Assembly: GCF_020536995.1 (NCBI RefSeq)
Contig: NC_068363.1
Span: 8,232,620 to 8,296,619 of the forward strand
Length of the DNA stretch: 64,000 nt
From: Dreissena polymorpha
Taxonomy: Eukaryota > Mollusca > Bivalvia > Myida > Dreissenidae
Direction: 5' to 3'
Below the pieces are notes generated by a model. It was not told the origin of the DNA. It ran no database searches and saw nothing but the letters and a program-made list of their open reading frames with translations. How positions within the stretch are numbered: position 1 is the stretch's first letter; the number at the start of each line of letters is the position of its first letter. Shown here piece by piece: positions 34,601 through 44,700 of this stretch. The position numbers and the translations under genes are program-made.

Positions 34601-36375
34601 GAGATCTGTTTCTCAACAACCAATTAATTAAGGATTGTACCTTAATTATACTTAGTGTAAAGAAACAATAATGATATTAAACTAAAAGTATAACTTTGAT
34701 GGTTAAACAAGAGATGAAGATACGAAAAAAAAAGTGGTTATTTCAAACTTTGTACACTTCCATAAGTCAGCGATTTTGTTTTTGACCGATTGTGGAAAAA
34801 AAGTTGTACCGCTCCGAAATGGGTAAAAATAAGCACAAAGCCCCTAAAAAACTTGCCGAACCAATGGGTCAAAATGTTCATAATTATAACTTGCTTAATA
34901 CTACTACATGCAGCATAGGGGGATATTCTTCATTCAAGTGACAAGTTAGATATATGCCTGTATTTGTATAGTAAATTTGATCACATACAGCATTTTTAAC
35001 ACTAGGTATAAATCCGCAGGTCTTGTTAGATAGTGCTTGTTTGTTCCTCAAGTTGCATCCCTTTGTTAACTGTATTTAAGTTAGGTCGGTAAATGAGGGA
35101 AAGACCCCCGATAATATTGAAAAACTTCAGGTCTTACCCTTTTTCCATTACGCATGTATGGACCAATGTAAATATGTATACAATATCATTATTTGGAAAT
35201 AAAATTTGTTTAAAGTAAAGTAAATAAGGTGTTTGTACATCATGTATTTGGTTACGTTTTTTTATCCTATTTAAAATTGCACTGCTCAAGACTGTACCAT
35301 GTTCGGGTTTCTTCCATTAGCAATAAGGCATCTTTCAATTTTTTTCACAGGCAGTTGGTTTGGACGAACTGTGTGCGCATATTATGCAGCGCGATCTTAA
35401 AACAAACTAACTTCAGAGGGGACTTCAAGCAGTTTATGTCAGCTTACAAACAGCAAAATCATATGTTAGTATTTCTAAAGACAGTAACAAAACTTTCTAT
35501 TAAATCAATGTGAATGTTTTGCATTGTTCCTCGATATTTCGTATTCAGACACAATGTTTGCTCGATGTAACACCATACTTGTTGAGACAAATATCCATGT
35601 GATCAATGGCGAAATATATTAGAACAAAACCACCCTTAAATAAAGACAAGTAAAAAAACAATGCCACCGGTACGCAGTCTTTCCGCTTTCATGTTTGAAC
35701 TGCAATAACGGTTTATGAACGGCGCTTAGACTATCTGGCTACACTCTGTATTCTAAAAAACTCATAACATACACTAAACTAAAAAGAATTCATTTGAATT
35801 TCAAAAAAGTTTCAACATACAGACTTTTTTGTATTGTGTTTTTTGTAGGAATGCTTATACATTTCATTACTATATCATGCAAGGCAGGTCTGTGTCCTAA
35901 AAAATAATTAGTACGAAGCTGTTCAGTTAGCTTTTACCATTTTTCTTCTGGTCTTTAATTGTCCACGACAGTTCAGTTTGTGTCACTGTCAACTCACAGT
36001 CCTTCTGCTTCACCTAAAGAAAAAAAAATGTACAGAGTAACTAACAAAAGGGGTGCAAGGATGTGGACAGCCAGACCAGTCTGATAACATTCTGTAATGT
36101 GATAAGCGAATTCAGTGATTTTCTACATCCAAGGAATGTTTACGTCTAATGCTGTTTTCTAGAGGTTGAAATATATTTTTTTCATTTCCTTCAAAATGAT
36201 AAAATTCTGAAACAAATTACAATGTATATATTTTGTGTTGACGTGGGGACAAGAAACTAGCATGATACAATAGCCATTTATTTCAGTCGAAGTCTGTCCG
36301 TACCTTAAGTTTCACCACTTCTGAATCAACAGATGACTCCCGTGTCGTGTTTATGCTTGAGCCACCTTCAGCCAT
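24916..36375 (-). CDS. CERK-like: Ceramide kinase-like lipid kinase (DAGK catalytic family), 11 exons
   Basis: Assembled from minus-strand exons with GT-AG borders: 36304-36375 (start codon, MAEGGSSINTT), 35938-36013, 34141-34341, 32020-32148, 30186-30249, 28820-28965, 27722-27842, 27402-27517, 26768-26944, 25869-26053 and 24916-25032. They join in one frame of 468 codons including the stop (467 aa; human CERK is about 537). The N-terminal ~116 residues correspond to the PH-like part (CELTVTQTELSWTI, RRRDLVAVKT). The catalytic domain follows: RPKRLLVLINPISGFSRG (~119), TDVIVTQSAGHTKEA, FVSGDGMYHTLLNALFK with the catalytic Asp of SGDG at ~187, HIPCGSGN (~226-233), then VYSGNEFIAYAF, VVRGPFVAL and SQFADEPPEYAL. 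The family phosphorylates ceramide to ceramide-1-phosphate using ATP at cytoplasmic membrane faces; TDxIVT and IPxGS favour CERK over sphingosine kinase, though SGDG is as in the latter. The C-terminus looks short (see findings). Introns hold several repeats. Confidence 0.85.
25085..25440 (+). repeat. Dispersed repeat fragments in kinase intron 10
   Basis: 'tcatcagaccatatcttcgg', 'cctctgcgccgagtttgg' and 'actggtaaccggctatccc' look like a dispersed bivalve repeat, followed by 'acaagagatgtgtgtaaaac' at 25408, which resembles the 5' end of the family A copy at 3849. The boundaries are not clear. Confidence 0.3.
28196..28729 (+). mobile_element. Pearl-like element, family D, in kinase intron 6
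   Basis: AACCAGGTTTTC (28196-28207) is repeated inverted as GAAAACCTGGTT (28718-28729). Between them are two ~150-160 bp tandem units (about 28312-28460 and 28470-28605) with 'tattgacgt', 'cgacacaccgtc', 'atgatggt.aacaaatgtgc' and 'cccagacaagct', then a CAGC/CCGC microsatellite. Inverted ends, tandem core and microsatellite are all preserved. Confidence 0.7.
28617..28685 (+). repeat. CAGC/CCCGC microsatellite
   Basis: A run of CCGC, CAGCC and CCAGC units. In the plus strand it reads as a PASQPASQ peptide, which is an artefact of the repeat. Confidence 0.9.
29005..29510 (+). repeat. Dispersed tandem-core repeat (family G) in kinase intron 5
   Basis: It starts 'gttccgcggtcggagacaca' (29007) and contains two to three degenerate units with 'atcaagattgagtcacaaat', 'tctagagaggtta' and 'catgacccagatcc', shared with 32370-32660. 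It overlaps no exon. Confidence 0.5.
30691..30727. repeat. 37-bp near-perfect palindrome in kinase intron 4
   Basis: Arms of 18 bases (caatgaggtcattttatt and its exact inverse) are separated by a single C. It sits inside a 71-codon minus-strand ORF (30616-30831) that starts at ATGGCGGCAGG. The hairpin could form in RNA from either strand. Confidence 0.9.
32340..32665 (+). repeat. Dispersed tandem-core repeat (family G), kinase intron 3
   Basis: 'atcaagaatgagtcataaat', 'ggcccccagagcggtt', 'tttgacctagtgagctagtt' and 'ctgacccagatccaaact' match the core of 29100-29510. It is degenerate, with no clear ends. Confidence 0.45.
32990..33910 (+). mobile_element. Pearl-like element, family E, kinase intron 3
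   Basis: About five degenerate units of ~150 bp contain 'gtgacctt', 'gcaacatg.tttt.catg' and 'aagttatg'. They are followed by an 'acacacaaacaaacattgg' stretch and an end in 'caatggcgggggcataaaaa' (to about 33907), the same GGGGGCATAA terminus as family A. The middle carries many short open frames that are only repeat translations. Confidence 0.5.
35093..35222 (+). mobile_element. LINE 3'-tail copy in kinase intron 2
   Basis: 'gggaaagacccccgataat', 'accctttttccat' and 'ttggaaataaaat.tgttta' match in order the 3' tail at 60243-60360, which ends the large LINE of this window. This is a strongly 5'-truncated insertion of the same family, antisense to the kinase gene. Confidence 0.7.
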
Positions 36376-36843
36376 ATGTCATATATGCAGGGCTCTACAA
36401 AAAACGGAGAGTGTGTGTTTTGGTTGGCTGCTCTGTGACAGTTGTTGGGCTTCTTTTTCAGATTCACTTAAATTTTGTTTAAAAGATTCAATTTTACAGT
36501 ATTGGATCTGAAAATATTCAAAATATGGAATTGAATATTGATTTTAACAGCAATATGTAAAATTGATAATATATTGTTTTTTAGTGCGTGTCCCTGTAAA
36601 TTTTACCTTTATCTCCAAATCAAGAGGGGTCTCCTTCCCATATGCTTATCATTACACTACTAATTATTATTCCTTTGCTGTAGGTTGATGTTAAGACGCA
36701 AAACGATCTTTGAAGAAAACATGTTTTATTTTATTAGACTCTGTGATAATGACCGTTTATCTGTTAACCAATTTTATAAATGCAAGATAATATTGACATA
36801 ACTATCACAAATAACATGTTAGACATGTTATAACTAGTCTATT

Positions 36844-38543
36844 CACGGCCGTTAATCACGCGCGCCACCTCTTTTTTGAGATGCAATAATTAATGAGCCA
36901 ATGCAACTTCCGAGGTGGCGCTCAGGCCCGGATGTTTTGAAATGTCATGGACAATTTAACAGAATGATTAGGTTTTATATCTTTTTTCAACATAATTCGC
37001 ATTATTTTTAAAATCGGACAATGTAGTGCGATTCAGGGAAGATTGATTCGTCCAAAAAAGTACATTTTAAAATGTGAGAACCTTTATAAGATTTGGCATG
37101 GTGGATTTTTAAAAAGCATTTCGGTGAGTTTTTCCTGTGTGACGAGAAAATGTCCACCCAATTAAATCGCTAACGGCATCAAACGATTGAATACAACTTA
37201 CATTACATGCTGCATGCACAGAAATATTGGCTTCTTGCCGACGTAGTAGATAATTTTGCATTTTTCCAAAAGAGATGGAGCCAATGCTTATGAGATGGCG
37301 CTAATGATAGGGGGTGGCGCCAATGCAGGATGTTTCAATTAACAGTCTCGCAATGACCTTATCACATGACGTAGATTTAATAGATTATGTTATTTGTTAT
37401 ATTAAACTTATTTTTCAACTTTCATACGAAGTCTCAAATTTTTACAGAACATAAACACAATCTTTAATAAATAAGATGTAGTTTTTTTAAATATATAAGT
37501 GATCAACTCAATTGAGAAGTCACCAACATGAATAAAACATATGGTACGATGTATATCGAAAATTTGTAATACTCAATCAAACCATTTACTAAATGTTCCA
37601 CATTGACAAAATAATTCATCGACATCAATGTTTGTATACAGTATGGTAATTCACGTAGTAAGTATAAGATAACACTTCTTCTTGAAACTATGATTTGTGG
37701 CCGTTAATCCAAATGCTTAATTTACTAAAAGGCCAAGGTCAACGAATCTTAAATAGGCTCATTTATGTTGTTTTTCCCACTATCAACTCAAAAAAAAAAG
37801 AAAATAGCTCGGTCTTTTTCCCTTAACATTTCTGTATAATACATGTTAAATGTTGTAATCTTACAAATACGAACGTTTAAATCCATCAATACATTATTAG
37901 AAAACTACTTTTTTCTTATTGAAAACGCACGCGACTCAAATGTGCTGAAGTAGACAACTTACAAAAAATAATGTAAGTCCTGTAAAAATAATAGAAACCA
38001 TAACATAAAATATTATACTTTAAAAAGGCTATACATGTGCATTGGCGCTACCTCCTAATCTGAGCGCCACCTCATTGGCATTGGCTCCATCTCTTTTTGA
38101 AAAATTCAAATTTATCTATTAGATCGGCTAGAAGCCGATGTTTTTGTGAACGCATGCACTTGTACAGGTTCAAAGCAATCGTTTTATGTAATTAGCGAGT
38201 TAATTTGCAAGGGATTTGCTCGTCACACAGGCAAAATACATCGATCTGCTTTTACGAATTCTAGCATGCCACAACTTATAAAGGTCCTCACATTTCCAAA
38301 CGGGTTGTGAAAGTATGTTTCTGTACATTTTTAGATGAATTTATAATCGCTGAATCGCACTACATTGGCCGATTTTTTTTAAATATTGCAAAATGTGTTA
38401 AAAAACATATTAAACCTAATCACCCTGTAAAAGTATCCGTTAAATTTCAAAACATCCGGGCCTGAGCGCCACCTCGGAAGATGCATTGGATCATTTATTA
38501 ATGCATCTCAAAAAAGAGGTGGCTCGCGTGATTAACGGCCGTG
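36844..38543. mobile_element. Foldback element, ~480-bp inverted arms, CAC termini, 5-bp target duplication
   Basis: The left arm starts CACGGCCGTTAATCACGCG (36844) and the right arm is its inverse, ending at 38543. Homology between the arms continues, with gaps, for ~480 bp up to the inner 'gatggagccaatgc' / 'ggtggcgc' motifs near 37320 and 38045. CTATT lies directly outside both ends (36839-36843 and 38544-38548). The unique centre (about 37330-38035) has no coding signal. CAC termini plus a 5-bp duplication recall Transib/RAG-type elements, but the internal TIR sequence does not prove this. It lies ~470 bp upstream of the kinase start codon, in its likely promoter region. Confidence 0.8.
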
Positions 38544-38548
38544 CTATT

Positions 38549-40250
38549 GTTTAAGTAAGATATGTTGATAAATCACGTACTTGTTGAAAATATTATGAAC
38601 AGTTAAACCTTTAGATTCTAACCAGAACATTCTGCGCCTAAAGCGTCTCATTTATAAGACTACCGCGGCGGGAGGTACACGTTCTTTCGTATCTTAGTTG
38701 GTTTGTTTGGATCTATAGCTATGATGACCTAATTGCACATTCCCAATGCACGTTAACCCGATCTATGAGGAAAAACCGTAAATGAAAATACGGAACGAAT
38801 AAACGTGTGCAAGCAAAATGGAATAGGACACGTGATTAAAAGTTACCGAGTACTACTTGCATTCTCTCTGTAACAAATAAGAGACAAAATCAAATTCCCA
38901 AATTATACTGTAGAGGATGGATACGTTAGCGATTGGATGCAACCGCAATGTTATTTCTCAGTTGCAGACAAACCAAGAGAAATAGAAATACTGGAAAACA
39001 TGACTCATCAAGAGCGGTGTTTCGGATCAGTTCAATATTTACTAGATCACATGAAAATATGCACCATTCATACCGTAGGGACATATTTTTAAGCATTTTT
39101 GTGGTTTTTTTTTCAATTGTTGAATTACAGCAATACTGAATTATAATGATAAACATAACAACTTTTTGGTCGAATTGAGAAATAAAAACAATAAAAGCAT
39201 ATATAAATATAACAAATATGACAATCAGAAATCAAATAACCATAGAGCATGCAGGTGATGTGAAATTATCCAATTAATATTAGGAGTTTATAAATATGTA
39301 TGTAACAATTTTGCTATTTCACAACCCAAAACCATATTTTGCGGAAAGAAAGTACGCATTATCATCCATTAAACAAACACCAATTTACAGTACCTTTCGC
39401 TTTTTGTTGCAAATTGACAAATAATCTCGAGTCTGGTTTCCTAAAATATCTCAGAATAAAAGAAAGTGCACTTAGAAAATTGAAAACTGTAAAAATGACA
39501 CAAAGCTTGACATTTCATAATAACACTTATAAAGGAATAATTAAAGACGAAGAAGGCATTTTAATTTTAGAAATCAACAAATATGGTATGTGTAATTTAT
39601 GTTTGTGATCTAAAACGATCCATAATCTGAAAGCCCTTAAATGCCTGTTAGCAGTCATTAAAAACTGCCATTTGAATCAGGAGCATAGAGAATCAAAACA
39701 AGATAGGCATTCAAATAATATCAAATAAGGTCTATGAAATTTATTAAAAAATAATGAAGTATCACTTAATTGGTCTAATATAAGAGCAGGATTTTATGGT
39801 GTCATGAAGAAAGCAATGTAACGAAGAGATGCAATTAGCCTTGGAAGGGATATTCTCAACTGCTACTACTGTTATATCGCGGTTCGCCGGCTCTGCAGAT
39901 CGCGATCGCAATATATCCGACAGTCGATAAAACGGTTCAGGTCATTCACAAAAAACAGGAGTCAATGAACCCTTGATTGAAATTTGAGGAGTCAATTTGA
40001 AAATGCTGGGATCAATTTTGAATTGCAGAAATAGGTGTACTGAATTGTGTTTTTTGCAATAGTTTGGCAATATTTAAAAATAATTTCCTAGTTTAAATCT
40101 AAACGAAAGATGATACAATTTTGCAACAAATAAACAGTCCTGGTGAATTTCATGTAAATCCTTCTGACTGATTTAACCATGCAAAAATTTGACCTCATAG
40201 AATATCAGTCTTCTACGGAATCCGGATTGTGCCATCTATAATCTCACCCT
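38549..40250. other. No recognised gene
   Basis: One 89-codon plus-strand frame (39339-39608) has no family resemblance. A GC-richer spot at 39885-39930 (cgcgatcgcaatat) precedes the repeat region at 40258. Confidence 0.35.
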
Positions 40251-40257
40251 TCTTTCA

Positions 40258-40740
40258 TCAAGGGCGACACACGACACGTGAAACGAGACATGCTATTTTG
40301 CGCGACACATGAAGCGACACACGGTATTTTGGGCGATACACAGGCGACGCGCAAGAATGTAACACGAAATATCGCCCTTGCGTAGGTAGCCCAAAAGGTG
40401 ATATATCGTGGTAAATATCACGAGTCACTTCGTGTATCGCGCAAAATATCGTGTGTCGGTTCGTGTATTGCGCAAAATATCGTGTGTCGATTTGAGCATT
40501 GCGCAAAATATCGTGTCTCGCGTACAAAGGCCGACACACGAAACACGAAGGGGAACACAATCGATACACGATATTTTATTATTCAAATATCGCCCATATT
40601 ATCCGAATCTCGTGTAATGTAGTCTAATATCAGACCTTGACACACGACTCACAAAGCAATACTCGATATTTTGCACGATATAGGAAGCGACACGCGATAT
40701 TTGTACTGTTCAAATATCGCTGTAATAATATCGCATTATC
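40258..40740. repeat. Dispersed direct and inverted array of ATATCGTGTGTCG motif
   Basis: The motif 'aaaatatcgtgtgtcg' occurs as direct copies spaced ~37 bp (40445-40525), and its inverse 'cgacacacga...atatttt' occurs on both sides (40262-40345 and 40535-40575, again at 40640-40705). The local GC content is higher than the surroundings. It behaves like a small satellite with internal symmetry, and no coding interpretation holds. Confidence 0.7.
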
Positions 40741-41113
40741 CCTTACTTTCAAAGTATCGACCCTTCTCATATTATCTTGCTTTTAACGAAAAACCTTCAA
40801 GAAATGCGGGAATATTTTTTTGTTTTTTTTTTCAATTTTTAGCAGTTGTAATTTATTTGATATGATTATCCATGACTATTACGAAGAGCATTCTCACGAT
40901 TTCCGGTGTTCATTGGAAAGTAGGTCGTGTTTATTCCAGGGTGATGCTATGATTTTTTAATTATGTAACACACACGTAGTTTGTTGATGGATTAATAGAA
41001 GCTTTATCAAATGTGTCATATGCCGCTTATTTTTCAATAAAATATAAAAATATTTTGAAAACAAAATTAGCAAGAGTTTTGTTTTTCCATTAAGATAATA
41101 TTTTTAGAACAAG

Positions 41114-41470
41114 CACGTGCGCATAGTAACAAATCTTAACAACCAATCAGACAGGCCGATACTATGAGACAAGGTGTACATGAAACAGATTACCAAAGTA
41201 AGCTAAGTCTAGCCAGTATTGTGTCAAATCATTGCCGATTTGAATGTAGTTTTCATTGTTATGTTTAAGAATACACATTAAGTTATATATTGACATACAA
41301 CACATGCCTGTTTTGTATTCGTTCACTTCCAAAGTTCGAATGTTTTCTTTAAGAGGACTTCTACGGAAAGACATGCTATTAGTTAAAAGCTATTTAAAGC
41401 CTGAACATCTTGAGGTTGGAACAGCCAATCAACCCATGCCTCAAGAAAGACCTTACTTTCAAGATGGCGG
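41114..41470. promoter_or_regulatory. Possible promoter-like cluster (E-box, CCAAT, YY1-like)
   Basis: CACGTG at 41114, CCAAT at 41143 and 41425, and CAAGATGGCGG (YY1-like) at 41460-41470 lie within 360 bp just before the right array. No transcript or first exon could be assigned, so this is only a motif cluster. Confidence 0.2.
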
Positions 41471-41790
41471 TTCGACACTATCAACACAATCGTTTATGTT
41501 GATGTTTACAGACGTTTAATATTTGAAAAAAGCACAAAATTTAAAAACCAAATGATCTCAAAAAAGTAGGGCCACGCCCATTCCGTCTGAAAAATACAAC
41601 AGAAATATTTGTCGGCAAATATTTTTTTCATAAAGATCCTGTTTTGGGTGTGATGCAAATAATTACAAAAAAAGAAAGTTTCAATACAGATTTACCTATT
41701 GCAAGCAGAAAACTACAGAACGTCAATTCTCTATTGTTTACATAGGACTTTTTACTATGTATTTACAGTGAACTTGCACCGTTCATTTAA

Positions 41791-44700
41791 GGTCACAACA
41801 TACCAAAAGATTTCCTGCACAAATTTAATGTAAAAGCAATAACTTTAACAAAAAATAAAGTCAAACTTTTGCGCGTAGACACCCCCATAACCATACCTTT
41901 TCTTAAAGAGCATTCCAAGCCGCAATGATTTAAACAATAAAAAACATAGGTCATCCAATATGTAAGAAAGAACTCAATGCGAATCAGCGGTCACTGTTTT
42001 ATGGCCATCTTTTTACCGGCATCTCTCCAGTTGATGATGGTTTCCCGCCAACTGTCAAAGTCTTATGTAGTCTCCAACCTAAAAGCAAAACAGGGAATTT
42101 CTAGTATACAACAATGTTTTCCCTACCACATGAACACAGAAATATTCAAAAATAAAGTCATGGCAAGTGCCCGTACAGAGAATTGTGTCTTCAAATAAAT
42201 GAAGATTTTGTTTTTAGAGGGTATAGCATTGAACACCAAAAGTATTTAGTGTATTGTAACCTATAAGAGAAATTTATTTTTACTGAAATGTGTTTTTCTT
42301 TCATATTATTATCATCCCATCCATATTGCACCAATATATTAAGTTTGGCTGGATTAGCTGTCCATTTGGCCATTCTGTATCATATTTTCACACGCGGGTG
42401 TTTTCAGTCCGAAGAAGGCCATATTAGGCCTGTTAAAGCTTAACTGCCCCTTTAAGATTTAAAGCTGTTGTGTTCAATATCTGCAATAAAATACCAAAAC
42501 AAACCAAAAAGACATGCAAGTGGGGCTAATGTGTGGTGGGGAAAGAATGAATTTGTTAGATATTTTCACTCTAAGCAATTTTGATAATGTCTTTTTTGTG
42601 TGTTTTTTTTTAATCACCCCAAAAATGCCAATTTCAAAGCAAAAACAATCCAACTTCATCCAAGACAATAAACTTATTAGTCAAAATGAGAGATCAAAGA
42701 TACTTTGAAGTGTAGAAATCAATAAGCTTCCAATAACTTGTTATTTCACACCAATAAAAGTGTAAAATCTTGAAAGCGCCTTGTCGATCGGTTCCCATTT
42801 ATTTACCAGCCGCCAATGAAATATTCTAGCATATAATGTCATGGGTGCCTTTTAACTGCAGCAGATGGTCAAAATGCATTGCCAGCTCTCATTTAGAGGT
42901 TCAAGACAATACAAATTTTCATATTTTGGACACAAAATATGTACTTTAGGCTATTTTTATGGTGGCAATCTGGTCCAAATGGGAGTTTGTAACCAAGCGA
43001 AAGAATACAATGCTCATTTGTTGGGGGGCGGGGGGGGGGGGGGGGGGGGGGGGTTTAAGCTGGAAGGAAAAGTTAAATTGAACAAAAAACACATATGTAG
43101 GCAAGCATTATAAGCTTAGCAATGATGTTCCATGTAGTAACAGGGGTAGAAAGGCAGTTCAGATCAAGGCAGTGTCCTGAAAGGGGTTTCTAGTACTTCT
43201 TTTGGGGACACAGCTTCCTGCAGAATTCTCAACACAACAAATATCAATGATTCATGTCACCTTTCTATGCAAAGACAAAAGAATAAGGACAATACTGTCA
43301 TTAAATCACTGAATGAGAGAAGCATGTACCAAATAAAAAACAAAACAAGTTGCTGAAAGTGCAAAATTTTGTCAAAAAAATCCCTCTAAGGTAAATGATG
43401 AAGGGGACACTTGCTATAACAATCCTATGTTTAAGTAAGGCGCGACACCATTTTAAGCCGGAACCATGAATATAAGCATATTGTGAGAAAACAATACCAA
43501 AAACAAGCTAATTGTAGGGTAACAAGTAGCAAATCAACTCAGCTGTACTGTATACATGCTCAGGTACAAGGATAACCCTGTTAAGTGCCAACTTCAGCTG
43601 CCAACAAAGCACGAGCTTTACATGTCAGGACGCGGAACTATCAATACAAACTGCGAGGAGAATTACATGACGGCAAGGGTGTGAGTGACCACAATCCTGA
43701 TTATGACAGTCTTTCACACCTAAAGCATCATACATATGCTTATTTGCTTGTGTACATGATAACAAAATGATATTATTACCTGTTTTGCCATCAACAACCC
43801 TTATCCAGTGGCCCTTGACTTAGTCGCAGACATTCCTCTTCCTGAAAAAGTCAAAATACCCAATAGAAAAAGATAAAAAAAATGAAACAAAAACATGCAT
43901 TTATGTATTTTAAGTGTACTTTTATGAATAATATGAAGTGATAAAATCTTGCTCAATTCATGATTGTACTAAATATGAAGGCTGGCTCAGTTAAGCATCT
44001 GCTGCACTGTCCATACTGTAAAAATGCCTGCCATTCCATGTCGGTGAAATGGGGCTCTGTTTGAATGTTCATGCTTTTCGCAAAAGTTTTAGTTGCGTTA
44101 CTCGATCACGGAGTCCCTGGCGTTGAATTCTAACTTCATGTAACACATTAGCGCGACACGGTCAACCAATATGCGGTTGAATTTAAGTCGGAAAGCAATT
44201 TAGCCCTTATTCCACTATATAAGGGTGGGGGGTCAACTTGAAAAACAACTATTCCAGGTCAAATAATCTGAATTCATGCATTTAATGCACTTATTTTCTT
44301 CCCTTTTGCTAAGAAATGACCAAAAATCTGCTTTACCAGTCATATTTTGCACTTGCAGATGATATTTCATTTTTATCATAAGTTAGTTTAGGTCACAACA
44401 TACCAAAAGATTTCCTGCACAAATTCAATGTAAAAGCAATAACTTTAACAAAAAATAAAGTCAAACTTTTGCGCGTAGACACCCCCATAACCATACCTTT
44501 TCTTAAAGAGCATTCCAAGCCGCAATGATTTAAACAATAAAAAACATAGGTCATCCAATATGTAAGAAAGAACTCAATGCGAATCAGCGGTCACTGTTTT
44601 ATGGCCATCTTTTTACCGGCATCTCTCCAGTTGATGATGGTTTCCCGCCAACTGTCAAAGTCTTATGTAGTCTCCAACCTAAAAGCAAAACAGGGAATTT

